The notes under the pieces are model-generated. The model ran no database searches. It saw nothing but the letters and a program-made list of their open reading frames with translations, and was not told the DNA's origin. A stretch of DNA of 64,000 bases from Paramoeba atlantica (lineage: Eukaryota > Discosea): NCBI GenBank assembly GCA_977017575.1, contig CDRNVI010000169.1, positions 1 to 64,000 on the forward strand, read 5' to 3'. The translations under genes and the position numbers were made by a program. This document shows positions 35,136-45,680 of the stretch, piece by piece. Each line of letters begins with the position of its first letter. Position 1 is the stretch's first letter.

Positions 35136-36445
35136 ATGAAAACAATTAGAATCAAAACAAAACCCCTACGATCGGATAGGTCGATCCACTTATCAGGAAC
35201 AAAAATCTCATTAGCAGTAAATTGACCATATGGTGAATTTCCATCGTAGTAACCGGGAGAAAAAAGAACCTCAAAAAAAAAGAATTTTAATAAAGAAGAA
35301 TATTAATAAAGAATATTAATAAAGAATATTAAGAAAGAATATTAAGAAAGAATATTAAGAAAGAATTTTTAAAAAGAATTTAAAAAAGAATTTGGATAAA
35401 GAATGTAAAAAAGAATTTGAATAAAGAATTTTTAAAAAAGAAAGAGAAGTTAAATGGAACAGAGAAGGTCTATAAAAAAAATGAAACAAGAACAGATAAA
35501 AGGAAGAGAGAGAGAGAAAAAAAAAAAGAGAATACTTTGGAAGAATAAGTTTCAGTTGCTTGTTCATATAAACAATGGCCAGCTGTCCAAATATACCTAT
35601 TTTTTTTTATTTTTTAAAAAAAAGTTTAAGACTTTTGAATGTTGATTGAGAAAGAAATAACAAGAAGGGAAAAGAATAAAAGAGAGAAAAAAATTGTAAT
35701 CAAAGAGAGAAACGAAACTTGGTTTGAACGATCGAAGCTGAGCAAGTAAAAGCAGTCTTTCCCATAAAAAAAAACAATTTCCCCACTATTTTTTAAAAAA
35801 AGATTCATGAAAAAAAGATACAACTAAAATACAAAATGAAAAGAAAATGAAAAAAAGGTGCAAAAGTTGCAAAAAAAAAAGAGTATTTTTGATTTTGAAA
35901 AAAACAGATATTTTGAAAATTGAGAAAAAGAAAGAAAGGAAAGAGAAAAGACCTGCCCTTCCAGGATAATTTGTGTACCATGAACGAGATTTGTTTGTTT
36001 CATAAAGTCCAGTGCAACTCTCCTCCTTTTAAACAATAAATAAATAAATAAATAAATACAACAGAAAAGAAAAAGCTTTCAACATAAAATAATATTTATT
36101 TTTATGAGAAATTATTGACAAATTGTCTTTTAAAAAAGAAGACGAAGAGGTTCACTGGAGAAAAAAAAAAAAGAAGAAAAGAGAAAAAGAAAGAGAGGAA
36201 TGTTGGTTACTAAAATTACAAGAAAAAAACAAACAAACAAACAAACAACCGAATCATAAAACAATAAAAGAAAATAAGAAAAAAAAAACAATAATGAAAT
36301 AAATAAGGAAATAAGAAAAAAAAAATACATCAGAAGTCGAAGAAGTTGAAGCCGTGTTTTGATCAGATGAGATTTGAGAAGAAGAAGAAGAAGAAGAAGA
36401 AGAAGAAGAATAAATTGGGAAAGGCATTGGTTTTGCCGCTTCCAT
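33566..36445 (-). CDS. Trypsin-like serine protease with C-terminal TM segment
   Basis: Start ATG 36445 (MEAAKPMPFPIYSSSS). Many small exons join in phase to EESCTGLYETNKSRSWYTNY, then AVGKLFFFMGKTAFTCSASI, then KYIWTAGHCLYEQATETYSS with the catalytic His, SYDYGVLGLTKDVQ with the Asp, SVGYPAVDPFNGKYAHICI, and GDATQGSSGGPFMEEKTRI with the Ser. All three triad residues and likely Cys pairs are present, so the enzyme should be active. The last exons code SKYLWIVVVLSAFG and a hydrophobic MIAVAIGVTLIIRWAVG, a C-terminal TM anchor or bipartite hydrophobic region, ending YETVPS at TAA 33566-33568. The first exon's link to the second is uncertain. About 11 introns. Confidence 0.75.
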
Positions 36446-37112
36446 TCTCTCTTTTGTCCAAAACCTATTTTTCCAAAGATTTTAAAAAAAGAAAGAGAGA
36501 AGAGAGAGGGAAGTTCTTGGAGTCAAAACAAGAAGGAGAGAAAAGGAGAGAGAAAAGAGAGAGAAGAGAGAGAAAAAAAAACTTGATGAGAGAATCAGAA
36601 TCAAGAGAAGAATCGAAAAAAAGATCTTTCCGAACAAAATTGACTTTCTCTTTTGAAAAAACACCTTCTTCTTCTTCTTCTCTCTCTTCTCTCTTTTGTT
36701 CTCCCCCGACGCATATCAAAAGAACAAAAAACATCAAAAGGACAAAAAGAAATGGGAAAGAAGAAGAAGAAGACCCATTCGAACCATTCTTCTTCCCCAA
36801 CATGTTACTTGCGCCCCCCTTTTTCAAAAATTGTTCTCTTTTTTCTCTTTCTTTCTCTCTCTTTTCTCTCTCTTTTTCCCACTTTTTTTTCCAAATTTTT
36901 TAGTTTTTTTTAAACCAATAAAAAATGAACACGTGTGAAAAATCAAATCCGTCATCCGCTCTTGAAAGAAATTTCATTTTTTTATTGTTTTTTCGGTTGG
37001 AAAAAGTTTTTTGTTTCAAAAAACAAAATCCGATTTTGATTTATCGATATCATTTTTTAATTTTATCAATTTTTTGGATTTCTTTTTTGTTTCTGGGAAA
37101 GAGGGCTCATCT
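36446..37112. promoter_or_regulatory. Divergent region, trypsin-like / ankyrin genes
   Basis: 667 bp, with GA-rich sequence at 36485-36590 turning to CT-rich at 36670-36900 and a CCAAT at 36915 on the plus strand. Both strands have long Lys/Arg- or Phe/Ser-coding open frames that are only composition artefacts. No gene is supported. Confidence 0.4.
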
Positions 37113-39449
37113 ATGGCGTCGGAAGAGAATATTCCTTCCTTTTCTCGTGAGGAGAGCCAAGCTGTCCAAGCCTTCTTTTCAAGTGCTCGTAATGGACAGA
37201 TGGAAGGCGTTTTCGGTTTTTTTCTTTCTCTTTTTCTTTTTGCAAACAACAAAAGAGGAGAATGAATAATGTTGTTTTGTTTTTTTTTGAAAAAAAATAG
37301 CTTCTTTGTCCCAAGGTGTGGATCCAAACTCCAAGTTTATATTTTTTCACAAAATACCTTCTGGGTGTGGCACTTTAATTTGTTCAAATTATTTTCTTTC
37401 TCTTCTTCCAGGGATGCGTCAGGAAAAACAGCTCTCCACCACATCGCATCTGTGGATCCTCGTGTGAAAAAGGTTTACATTCTTTCTTCTCAATTCATTT
37501 GAGATTGAAACAAAAAATATAGAAAAAAGATTGGGAAATGGTTTATAACGAAACCAAAACAATAGAATTTTAATGAAGGACTGATTCCTCTTCTTTGTCA
37601 TCACGGAGCGAATGTCAACCTCCCTGATACAAAGGTCCAATGAATCTTGCAAATTTTTTTTTTGATTTTTTGACCCTCTTTGAAAAAAAAAAAATGATGA
37701 AAATAGGACAATCGCCCTATCCATCTCGCAGCACTTCGATCCAATTTATCTCTTGTAACCCAATTACTTCGGTTGTGTGATTGTTTCGTTTTTTTTCTTT
37801 TTGGAAATTACTCTTTGAAGAAAAGAAAAACTTCTTGCTCAACAACTTTTTGTCAATTTATAATAGACTTGGTGCTGAAGTAGATGTTGTAAACTTCAAA
37901 GGCATGACTCCACTTCACATATCTGCCGGTTACATTTTTCACAATTTTTTTTTTTGAAAAGTTAAAAGCAGAAACTGATTTTTATTTAACAGAAACAAAC
38001 CAAGCCGAAATCACCAGGGTCCTTCTTGATCATGGTGCTTCAATTAACTTACAAGTTTTCTCCTCCTTTAAACTCCTCTCTTTTCTCTCTTCTTCATCTG
38101 CAGCAGTGTTGTGTGCCGGAGAAACTTTGTTCTGAAAAGACTTTTTTTTATTGTTCTGACTCTCTCTCTCTTTCAAAATATGATCTAGAATAAAGTGAAT
38201 CCAGAAGGATGGGCTCCGATTCATTTTGCTTGTGCTGATGAGGTTGAATGTTTCGTCAATAAGAGAACATTTTTCTGGAAAAAAAAAATTGGAAAACTGA
38301 AAAAATCATATTTCAGGGATTAGAATGTGTTGAGTTGTTGATTGAAAGAGGCGCGAACCTTGCTCTCACTGATGAGGATGGAAACACACCCCTTCATCTT
38401 GCTTGTACTCAATCAAGGTTTCTTTTTCTTTTGAAATTAAGGAATTTCTGGCAATTTTTTTTTTCCTTTGTTTCTTTTTTTTTTGAGCTTTCTCCTAATT
38501 TTTCTCGTGACAGTGACAAAAACTGCGAGATATTACAAATTCTTCTTGAGAATGGTGCTGATATCTCTATTTCAAATACAAAAAGAGGAAGAACAGCCCT
38601 CCACATTGCTGTAAGCTCTGGTTTTCGTCAGGTTAAATTGAAAAAGAAAGAAACACACACACTATCTTCACAAAAGAGAGAAAAAAATCTTCTCTCAAAT
38701 GAAAGCTGATTTCTCTTTCTTTTTTGAAGGCAGTCGAAATTCTCTTAAAGGCTGGTGCTGAAACTGAAAAAGGTTCGAAAAAATGGAGTGCGAAGAAAAC
38801 CCAATTGATTGAATTTTAATTGTCAAAAATAGGTGACAGTGAGGGAAATACAGCTCTCCTTCTTGCTGTTCGAGATGGACACTGGTAAATTTCTGGCTTT
38901 TTTTTTTTCAGTTTTTTGCACCTCCTTAACATCATGCACCTTACCATACCCCCCCCTCTTTCTTTTTGATTGCAAACAGTTCCATAGTATCAATTTTGTT
39001 AAAGTATGGTGCGAAATGGGAAACAACAAATCGGAGAGGGGTGAGTTCTCACGATTTAGCTCAAAGTGACGAGAGGATGGTGCGCTTAAGAGCTGATCCA
39101 AGTGGTTTGTTTTTTGCTTCTGGGGTTTGAAATTTTAAAATTTGTTGATATTTTTTCTCCAACACCAGCAAATTGGCGTGGTGATCCAAAACATCGTGCG
39201 CGATGGGTTTATGTGGTACAACAAAAAGATTTTTTTTTTTTGTTTTGAATTGTGTTTGGTTTTTGATTTTTTTTTTTCTTGGCAGTCCTTTGGCGCTGCT
39301 GTGACCCTGGGGATTGTGGCGATAGGAGCAGGTGTGTTTTTGACAAAAAAAGAAAAGATGAAAAGGAACAAGAAAAATCTTTATTCTTTCTCACTTCTTT
39401 CTCGCTTCTTTCGTCAGGAATTTACTTTCGACAAAAGAATCTGAATTGA
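37113..39449 (+). CDS. Ankyrin-repeat protein with C-terminal tail anchor
   Basis: Ankyrin repeats bind proteins. ATG 37113 (MASEENIPSFSREESQAVQA). About 13 exons join in phase into roughly nine ankyrin repeats: DASGKTALHHIASVDPRVKK, NEGLIPLLCHHGANVNLPDT, DNRPIHLAALRSNLSLVTQL, GAEVDVVNFKGMTPLHISA, EITRVLLDHGASINLQ, NPEGWAPIHFACADE, GLECVELLIERGANLALTDE, NCEILQILLENGADISI, AVEILLKAGAETEK and EGNTALLLAVRDGH. The last exons give WRGDPKHRARWVYV, then SFGAAVTLGIVAIGAGIYF and the end RQKNLN (TGA 39447-39449), the pattern of a tail-anchored protein of ER or mitochondrial outer membrane. The first intron appears to begin with GC (see findings). Confidence 0.85.
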
Positions 39450-39881
39450 AAATCATTCGCTTTTTCCGAGAAGCGCGAAAAAAAATTGAACCTGAAAAAC
39501 ATCGGTTGAGGGTTTTTTGACTCAATCCAAAACTGCAAAAAGAGCTTAAAAAAAAGATCCCCAAAAAAGAAAAGAATTTAGAATTTTTTCGAACTCGTTT
39601 TTAGACCGTCCCAGAGAAAAAGGGACGAAAGAGCTTCCTTATTTGGTGCGTGACTCGGCCACGTCGAGGGGAGGAACTCGAATGGTGAAACGGCATGTGC
39701 GACGGTGTCGTCGTCATGGGGAGGGAACAACGGTTGCCCCTCCCCGTTCAACTTAGGATGGTATTTGACTGTATGGCAACAACAACAAATAGAAAAGTGG
39801 GAAAAAACAATAAAGGAATTGTTTTAATCTGAAATTTTAAAGTTTTATTTTACAATCTTTTTTTGTTTTGTGTTTTTTTTT
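39450..39881. other. Intergenic region with GC-rich structured island (possible ncRNA)
   Basis: Within A/T-rich spacer, 39600-39770 is markedly GC-richer and has no long open frame. It contains a hairpin CGTCCC/GGGACG (39607-39627) and a second, stronger one: GGGGAGGG pairing with CCCTCCCC around AACAACGGTT (39719-39745). The rest is intergenic. No snRNA, tRNA, SRP or RNase P signature is recognised, so the RNA call is tentative. Confidence 0.35.
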
Positions 39882-41078
39882 TTAAGCTTCCTGCCGAATG
39901 CTCTGTTGAAGGAGGGAATGGAGCGGGGGTAAGGAGGCTCGAAGAAGAGAATCAGAAGCTTCTGGGGATTGTGATGTTCGTCGTTGTTGTTCAAGAGCTT
40001 TTTGGAGTTGTTGGGCTTTTTCTTGTTGTTGTTGTTGTTGTTGTTGGGGTTTTTCTTGTTGTTGTTGTTGCTTCTGTTGTTGTTCTTGTTGTTCTTGCAA
40101 ATGAACGGAGAGGGCGGAGAGGTGAGCCAAGGAAGGACCAGGCGCCGCTGATGGAAGGGGAGCGAAAAAAGGCGAGGAGGAAGATGGTGATGAAAATTGA
40201 GAAGAATAATCGCAAAAAAGTTGTTGTTGTTGTTGTTGTTTGGCGAACTGTTGTTGTTGAGGAGGGGAATATAAGGAGGGGGTCGCCATCATCATGGATG
40301 ATGAGTGGTGATGGTTTCGATGGAGATCAGTCACACCGCTCAAGTGGTGGGGATAATTTCGAGCAAAACACATTTCGTTGGCAGCAGAAGGAATAAAAGC
40401 AGCGGCTGGGGAAACAGAATCTTTTCGGGGAGGGACAATGGTAAAAGTGGATGAGGAGGTTGGGGTTGGGGTTGTGGCAAGCTTTGGGGGAGGAGGGGAA
40501 CCAAAAGTTTTCTCGTTTCCTTTGATGGGGGGAGTAAGAGAATAGCGAGCCGTGGAGGGAAGAGGAAGAGCAGAAGCAGAAGAAGGGCGAGGAGGGTTGC
40601 GAGAACAACCGGCCGCCGGATGACCGAGAGAAACACGCGCGGCGGCTTGTTCTTCATTGACAATTTGTTGGAGAAGTTTTAAGGTTCGTTTCCATTCCTC
40701 AAGATTAGAGCACTGGCCCCGTCGAAGAATCGCAGCAGGAGCATCCCTTCGTCGCCGGGACTCGAACCATTTCTTCACTTGAGAGGAGGTCATTCGAAGC
40801 AAGTTAGCAATTTTTTCAGCCATCTCGTGGTTTAAGTACTCGGAATAGTTCGTAAAGACCCATTCAAGTGCGCGGACTTGGTTTTCTTGGTGAATTACGC
40901 GACCCTTGTAGGCTCCGCGAATCTTTCGGTTCCTCAGCCAGCCACGGATTTGAAGTTTCGTCAAACCGGTTTCTTGTTGAAGAGCGAGCGTATCCTCAGG
41001 CTTAAGGGTCTCTCCATCCCAAGTCTTGAAGTATTTCTCTAATCTTTCGCGTTGCGCAGCATCAAACCAGTTTCCCAT
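39882..41078 (-). CDS. Double-homeodomain transcription factor with Gln/Pro-rich tail
   Basis: Sequence-specific DNA-binding protein. One exon of 398 residues from ATG 41078. Homeodomain 1 (about residues 1-60) ends in recognition helix KLQIRGWLRNRKIRG with Trp48, Asn51 and Arg53. Homeodomain 2 (about residues 65-120: ENQVRALEWVFTNYSEYLNH, then MTSSQVKKWFESRRRRDAP) has Trp48-Phe49 and basic residues, but Ser replaces the nearly invariant Asn51. The remainder is Pro/Ser-rich, then long Gln tracts (about 40030-40260 in CAA/CAG) resembling an activation domain. Neither homeodomain is obviously of TALE type (no three-residue loop insertion seen by eye). Tandem homeodomains occur in several eukaryotes, so orthology is not claimed. 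Confidence 0.85.
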   Translation of the reverse strand: MGNWFDAAQRERLEKYFKTWDGETLKPEDTLALQQETGLTKLQIRGWLRNRKIRGAYKGRVIHQENQVRALEWVFTNYSEYLNHEMAEKIANLLRMTSSQVKKWFESRRRRDAPAAILRRGQCSNLEEWKRTLKLLQQIVNEEQAAARVSLGHPAAGCSRNPPRPSSASALPLPSTARYSLTPPIKGNEKTFGSPPPPKLATTPTPTSSSTFTIVPPRKDSVSPAAAFIPSAANEMCFARNYPHHLSGVTDLHRNHHHSSSMMMATPSLYSPPQQQQFAKQQQQQQLFCDYSSQFSSPSSSSPFFAPLPSAAPGPSLAHLSALSVHLQEQQEQQQKQQQQQEKPQQQQQQQQEKAQQLQKALEQQRRTSQSPEASDSLLRASLPPLHSLLQQSIRQEA

Positions 41079-42550
41079 TTTTTTTTTTTTTTTCGTTTTG
41101 AAAAACAACTGTGTATGTTGTGTCCCCTCGTGGTGGTTGGTACAGCGAAAATTTTAAAAAATTGGAAAAGCAAAAACAAACGCAGACGAAGACGTCAAGG
41201 TGTCCACATCACGAAGTTTTATGCGACAGACCGGGCAGGAGAATTTCTCAAATTTCTCAACCCGCAAGAAATTTTAGGCGAACGAGGACCATTTCACGGG
41301 TGAAATATGGACCTAAGGTGCCATTTTTTTAGCTGTAAAAAATAAAACCCTATTCTGGCCGAGATATTTTTCCAAATATAGATTTTCAAGGCCCTTTATT
41401 TTAAGGATACGCGTTTTTCAGCTAAAAAGTGAGACGCGTCTCTTTCAAAAAAGTATTGTTACCTTGCTGCTCGTCTTTTTGTATGTGTGGTCCATCCAAT
41501 TTTATTACCAAAAATTCCCTTACTCCTTTCTAAACAAGTCGTATCCCCTCTTTTAATACGTTGAGGGAATGTCCAAAGAAAGTTCCATTTTAAAATAAGG
41601 TCGAAGAATACAGAAAAATGTGACAAACGACAGTTCTTTGAACCCTGGTTTGACAAAGAATCTTATAAGAAAGAGCCTTGTCGACAAGGCGAAAGGACAT
41701 CCGTCATCCACTTGCTGCCCCCTTTTCGAAAGGACGTTAAGGAAAACAAAAATAGCGGGAACTCTTTCTGTTGTTGTTGGAGAAAGAGGTTTTCTTTGGA
41801 ATCAGAATAAAAATATTTTGGTTTTTGAACATTTCAAATCTCTTCTTTTCTTTTCCCTTTCATTCATTTATTTGGATCAATTCTTTTCTTTCTTTTATTT
41901 TTTTTTCTTTTTTTTTTTCGTTTTTTTTTTTTACTTTTCTTTTTCCTTTCTCCTCCTTTATCCTTTGGTTTTTTTTTTTTCGCCTTTTCTCCTTGTTGTG
42001 TGACATCCCCTTTTTCTCGCAATTCTTTCAGATAAGAAATATTCACACTTTTCTTCGAGATTCCCAAACCAACGAACGAACTTTCGTTTTGCTCTTTCTT
42101 TGAAAACTCCTTTTCGAAGAGTCATTGCGTCACGCCATTCCCGGAACGAAAAAGAATTCCAACATATCGCGTGACACACGTCTTCTGTCCAGGACGAAGT
42201 CACACTTGTTTGTCCCCCAGAAACTCCAAGGACCCCAAAACAAAGTATTCACCTTTGATGCACCTTCCTACACAAGAGAATTCTCTCTGTCTTATCTTTT
42301 GGGGAAATACGTTATCTCTCTTTCCTCTCTCCTCTCTCCTCTCTCCTCTCTCTTCGAAGACCAATTTCAAAAAAAAAACAATGTTTATTTTTTCTTTCTC
42401 AAATGATTTTTAATTTATTCTCACAAGATTTTTTGATTTTACAACACAGAAAATGTCAACTGATGACAACTCCACGAAACTACTTCAACGAGAGTTTTTG
42501 GTTGTTTCGCAGATTTTCGATGAAGAAGACTCTTTGTTCCCTCTCTCTTT
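41079..42550. other. Long intergenic region without a supported gene
   Basis: About 1.5 kb. A short plus-strand ORF from ATG 41115 to 41303 (62 aa, basic, containing GVHITKFYATDRAGEFLKF) and a minus-strand stretch at 41960-42200 (FREWRDAMTLRKGVFKERAK) are less biased than average shadows but lack homology I can recognise or exon partners. A palindrome-like segment, CGCGTTTTTCAGCTAAAAAG then TGAGACGCG, lies at 41410-41440. T-rich tract at 41880-41985. The 3' end of this region holds an ORF opposite the 7TM gene (see the entry at 42453). Confidence 0.4.
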
Positions 42551-42716
42551 TCAAAAGAGGTCTTCAAGAGCCACCCTCGAATTCAATGGGACTTGCTCCG
42601 AATCCCCTTCTTCTTCTTCCTCTTCCTCCTCCCCCCATTCTTCTTCCCCTTTTTTGAAAAGGACATCAATCATGAGACGAGTTGGGAGAGCCAAATACAC
42701 ATTCCTTTGTGGTTGA
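42453..42716 (+). CDS. ORF antisense to the tail of the 7TM gene; doubtful
   Basis: An ATG-started 87-residue ORF, MSTDDNSTKLLQREFLVVSQ then IFDEEDSLFPLSFQKRSSRA, followed by Ser-rich sequence that is the mirror of the Glu-rich tail of the 7TM gene. The first 45 residues have a normal amino-acid mix and lie mostly downstream of the 7TM stop, so a real short exon or overlapping gene cannot be excluded. It could equally be chance. Confidence 0.25.
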   Translation: MSTDDNSTKLLQREFLVVSQIFDEEDSLFPLSFQKRSSRATLEFNGTCSESPSSSSSSSSPHSSSPFLKRTSIMRRVGRAKYTFLCG

Positions 42717-45207
42717 GAAATACTTTCTTCTTCTTTTCCTTCGCTCTTCTTCTCTTCACCAAGAAGAGGAACCAATGAAGAAGATAAGAGAGTCTCCTCC
42801 GACTGATCATCATCATCATCATCACCATCATCACCCAAAACAGGAGGACCATCACCATCACCATCATTACCATCATCACCCAAAACAGGAGGCACAACAT
42901 CATTATCCAAAAGAGGAGGGGAACTGCTGAGAGATGTCGAAGGAGAAGATGGTGGTGACTTTGGCGCAGGGGGGTATTGAATAGCAGAGACCACTTTCAA
43001 AACTTTGAAGTAATGTTGCATCATCATTTGTTGGTGCTGATGTTCTCCTGACGCCATCTAATGAAAATAAGAAAAATAAAAAAAAAAAAGAGATTGTTTT
43101 AGATTTGTATTTTCTGAAGACAAAATTAAATCAAAAAAAAAAAACTCTTTCTTTTTTTGGTGTCACTTTTTTTCCCTTTTTTTTTTCTTTTTTCTCTCTC
43201 TTTTTCTTTTCCAAAATGGTATTTTTGAAGGAGTGTTTGTTTGTTTGTTTGTTTGTTGTGATAGACTTTTGAAACAAAACAAAAAAAAAGATTAACAAAA
43301 AAAAAAAAAAAACCTGTTCAAGAACTCGCTGAGAAGCTTCAATCCAGGCCGCGTGATTTTCACTTCCTTCTCCAAACGAATGAAACCAAAAAAGACCTTC
43401 TTTTGCTCGATAAGGTGCAATCAGAAAAAAAATCGCCCCAATAAAAAGTAATACAAGGCCTTCATGAAATACAGCTCCCAAAAATTCAAGATACCACGGG
43501 AGGAAGTAAGGAGATATCTTTGAAACAAAGAGGAGGAAAAAGTACCCAGCAATTAAAACTCGAATCCTCTTGAAAACATCCAATTTAATTTGAAGTGATT
43601 TGAGAGTCCAAACCCAGACATCTCGATCTTCCTCCTGAATCTGATCCTCAACTGCTTCTACCCACAGAATCCGAAACTTTAAACATTCAATGTTTTGACT
43701 GATATTGGAAAAGATATTTGGGAGAAGGAAAATATATAAGACTAACAGTGATGTAATAATGTCGTAAAACGAAAAGAAAAGGAGTGATGAAAGAAGAGCA
43801 ACGAGGGAAGAAGAAAGGGCACGGACTTCGTTCGAGTTCAATTCAGCAAGAATACACCAACCATGAGCCAATAATAACAAAGCACAAAAGAGAATACATT
43901 CTGAGACCGCATACGAAAGATTTTCAACGACACGAACTGTTGATTCTCGGTCTCCGTCCTCAGTATACCACTGCCAATATAACCAAGTTATATACACAAC
44001 AATTGTTTTTGAAATCGCAACCAACAAAAAAAGATCGTGAATTCGCTGATATTGATGAGTATAAAGCATTGTCTCTTCCAAAGTCAATATTTCTCTTGGC
44101 GGAATCTGATTTTCAAAAGAAAGTTTTGCAAAATAGGATTGGAACACAAGTACACCCATTATCAACACTAACAAGATCCACAATACTAGAATCACTGGAT
44201 AAACCCACAGCAAAGGCTGTTCTGACAATGAAAGTTGAGAGTCCGGATTGAGAAGAGTATAATTTAGGTGAATTGATTTCGTAAACTGACAAGAGGAATA
44301 TTGACACTTTTGACAGTTCAAAAGCCCAAGGTGATAACGACCGGTCCTATGGATTGTGTGGTTTAGAAGTTCACGATCCAAGAAGGAATGTGCGGTCAGT
44401 TCACAGATCTGTCATTTTTGAAAAAAAAAAAAATAATCTCAATTAAAAATGGGTAGGAGGGGGAGGGGGAGGGGGAGGTAATAGTTTTACGTTTTTAGAA
44501 CAAATAAAATGAAAGAAAAAAAAAAGGTCATTGAATTAAAAAAAAAAATTAAATAATTCCAAAAAATGAAACCCGTTTTGCTGGTGGTGGTTCAAGAAAC
44601 GGATAATAATATGTATCATAGTAAAGTGAATAAGTCTCATCTCCGTGTTGACAATAAGTGTCAACAAGATCGGTTGATTTGGTCAGTTTCTCCCACTCTT
44701 CGCTTTTACAAAAGAAGAAACCAAGATTGCTGTGAAAAAAAAAAAATATTTAGAGACTCTTTTTTTTTCATTTCATTTTAAAGTGTGAACTTCTTCCCTC
44801 TCTTTTGAAAGAGAGAGAGTTTGTCTTGCCAGGGGAGAAAACAATTTTTTTTGGACATAACAAAAACACATACCTTCCATCAGCCCTTACCCCACCATTC
44901 TGGCACTCCACCCGAAAAGAACCACCCTCTTCAAAAACAAATTTCTCAATTTGTGTAATTTTTCCAAGCGAAGCAGGATACAACACATCACGGTTCGTCT
45001 CTTTCAACCCACTTGATTTTTGTGTGAAGAACAACATCCCTTTTTTGTTTTTTGTTTTTTGAGTGGTTTTTCAAGCAAAACACATCACACAAAACAATCG
45101 GAAATCACACATTCAAAACAATAAAAAGAGATAAAGAAAGAACCAATAAGGAGAATTGTTTTCAATTCTTGACAAAAACAAAAACTCCGCCGCCGCCTCT
45201 CCTTCAT
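42551..45207 (-). CDS. GOST-like (GPR107/TMEM87-type) seven-TM protein
   Basis: GOST proteins have a luminal GOLD-like domain plus 7 TM helices and act in Golgi traffic. A tentative first exon at ATG 45207 carries a hydrophobic signal (LKTILLIGSFFISFYCF). Luminal exons give DVLYPASLGKITQIEKFVFE, NLGFFFCKSEEWEKLTKSTD and RTGRYHLGLLNCQKCQYSS with paired Cys. Seven hydrophobic segments follow from about 44200 to 43430 (WVYPVILVLWILLVLIMGVL; FCALLLLAHGWCILAEL, matching the G-W of GOST TM3; RVLIAGYFFLLFVSKISPYF; FHEGLVLLFIGAIFFLIAPY). The final exon joins at LEQ|MASGEHQHQQ and encodes an acidic cytosolic tail with poly-Asp and poly-Glu ending at 42551. The family assignment rests on pattern, not exact motifs. 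Confidence 0.65.
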
Positions 45208-45475
45208 TGTGGTATGTGTGATACAAGAGAGAGAAAGAAAAAGAAGTTTTAAACAGAAAAAAGATCGGAATGAAAAAGAAAATATTTTTTCTTGGCCAAA
45301 AAAAGAAACCCAAAATTTTTCGCGAAATTCAACTTCCTTTTTTGGAACTTCGCTGAAAACACTTTTTCTTTTTTCTTTATTTTTCATTTTTTTTTTATTA
45401 TTTTTCATTTCTCCCACGACCCTCTCTTGTTGTAGAGTGAACAGTGTGGCATTAACCCTCTCCCTCTTCAACCAA

Positions 45476-45680
45476 ATAACTTCTTGGCTTCTTGGCTTAG
45501 ATCATTTGTAGTATCTGTTCTTATTAGCTTAATAACTAATAGTGATTTCCATGTGTTATCACGCGTTATTGATCTAATATCTTGTGGGTGTTTCTCTGGA
45601 GCCAGCAAGAGGCTTGCTTCTTGCCCAGAGAAAAGAGATCACCTGGCTTACCACGCCCTGCCATGTGTTGTCCGGTCTCC
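45476..45680 (+). ncRNA. RNU2: U2 spliceosomal snRNA
   Basis: U2 pairs with the intron branch site. The 5' part closely matches human U2: CTTCTTGGCTTCTTGGCTTA, then the branch-pairing GTAGTATCTGTTCTTATTAG. Stem-loop IIa is TATTAG-CTTAATAA-CTAATA, with a compensatory C-to-T/G-to-A pair change relative to human TATCAG/CTGATA, strong support for a real RNA. Stem IIb is GTGAT...ATCAC. An Sm-like AATATCTTGTGG follows. Stem III is TTTCTCTGG...CCAGAGAAA (9 bp) and stem IV contains TGGC...GCCA. The 5' end is set by alignment to 45476; the 3' end near 45680 is approximate. Divergent from the 7TM gene, 268 bp apart. Confidence 0.88.

Noticed and set aside
39600-39770. Assignment of the GC island to U1, U4, U5, SRP or RNase P RNA
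   Set aside because: None of the diagnostic motifs (5' ATACTTACCTG, U5 loop GCCTTTTAC, SRP S-domain motifs) is present on either strand.
43784-44251. Plus-strand ORF of 155 residues
   Set aside because: Antisense of the TM exons of the 7TM gene, which are supported by hydrophobic periodicity and in-phase splicing.
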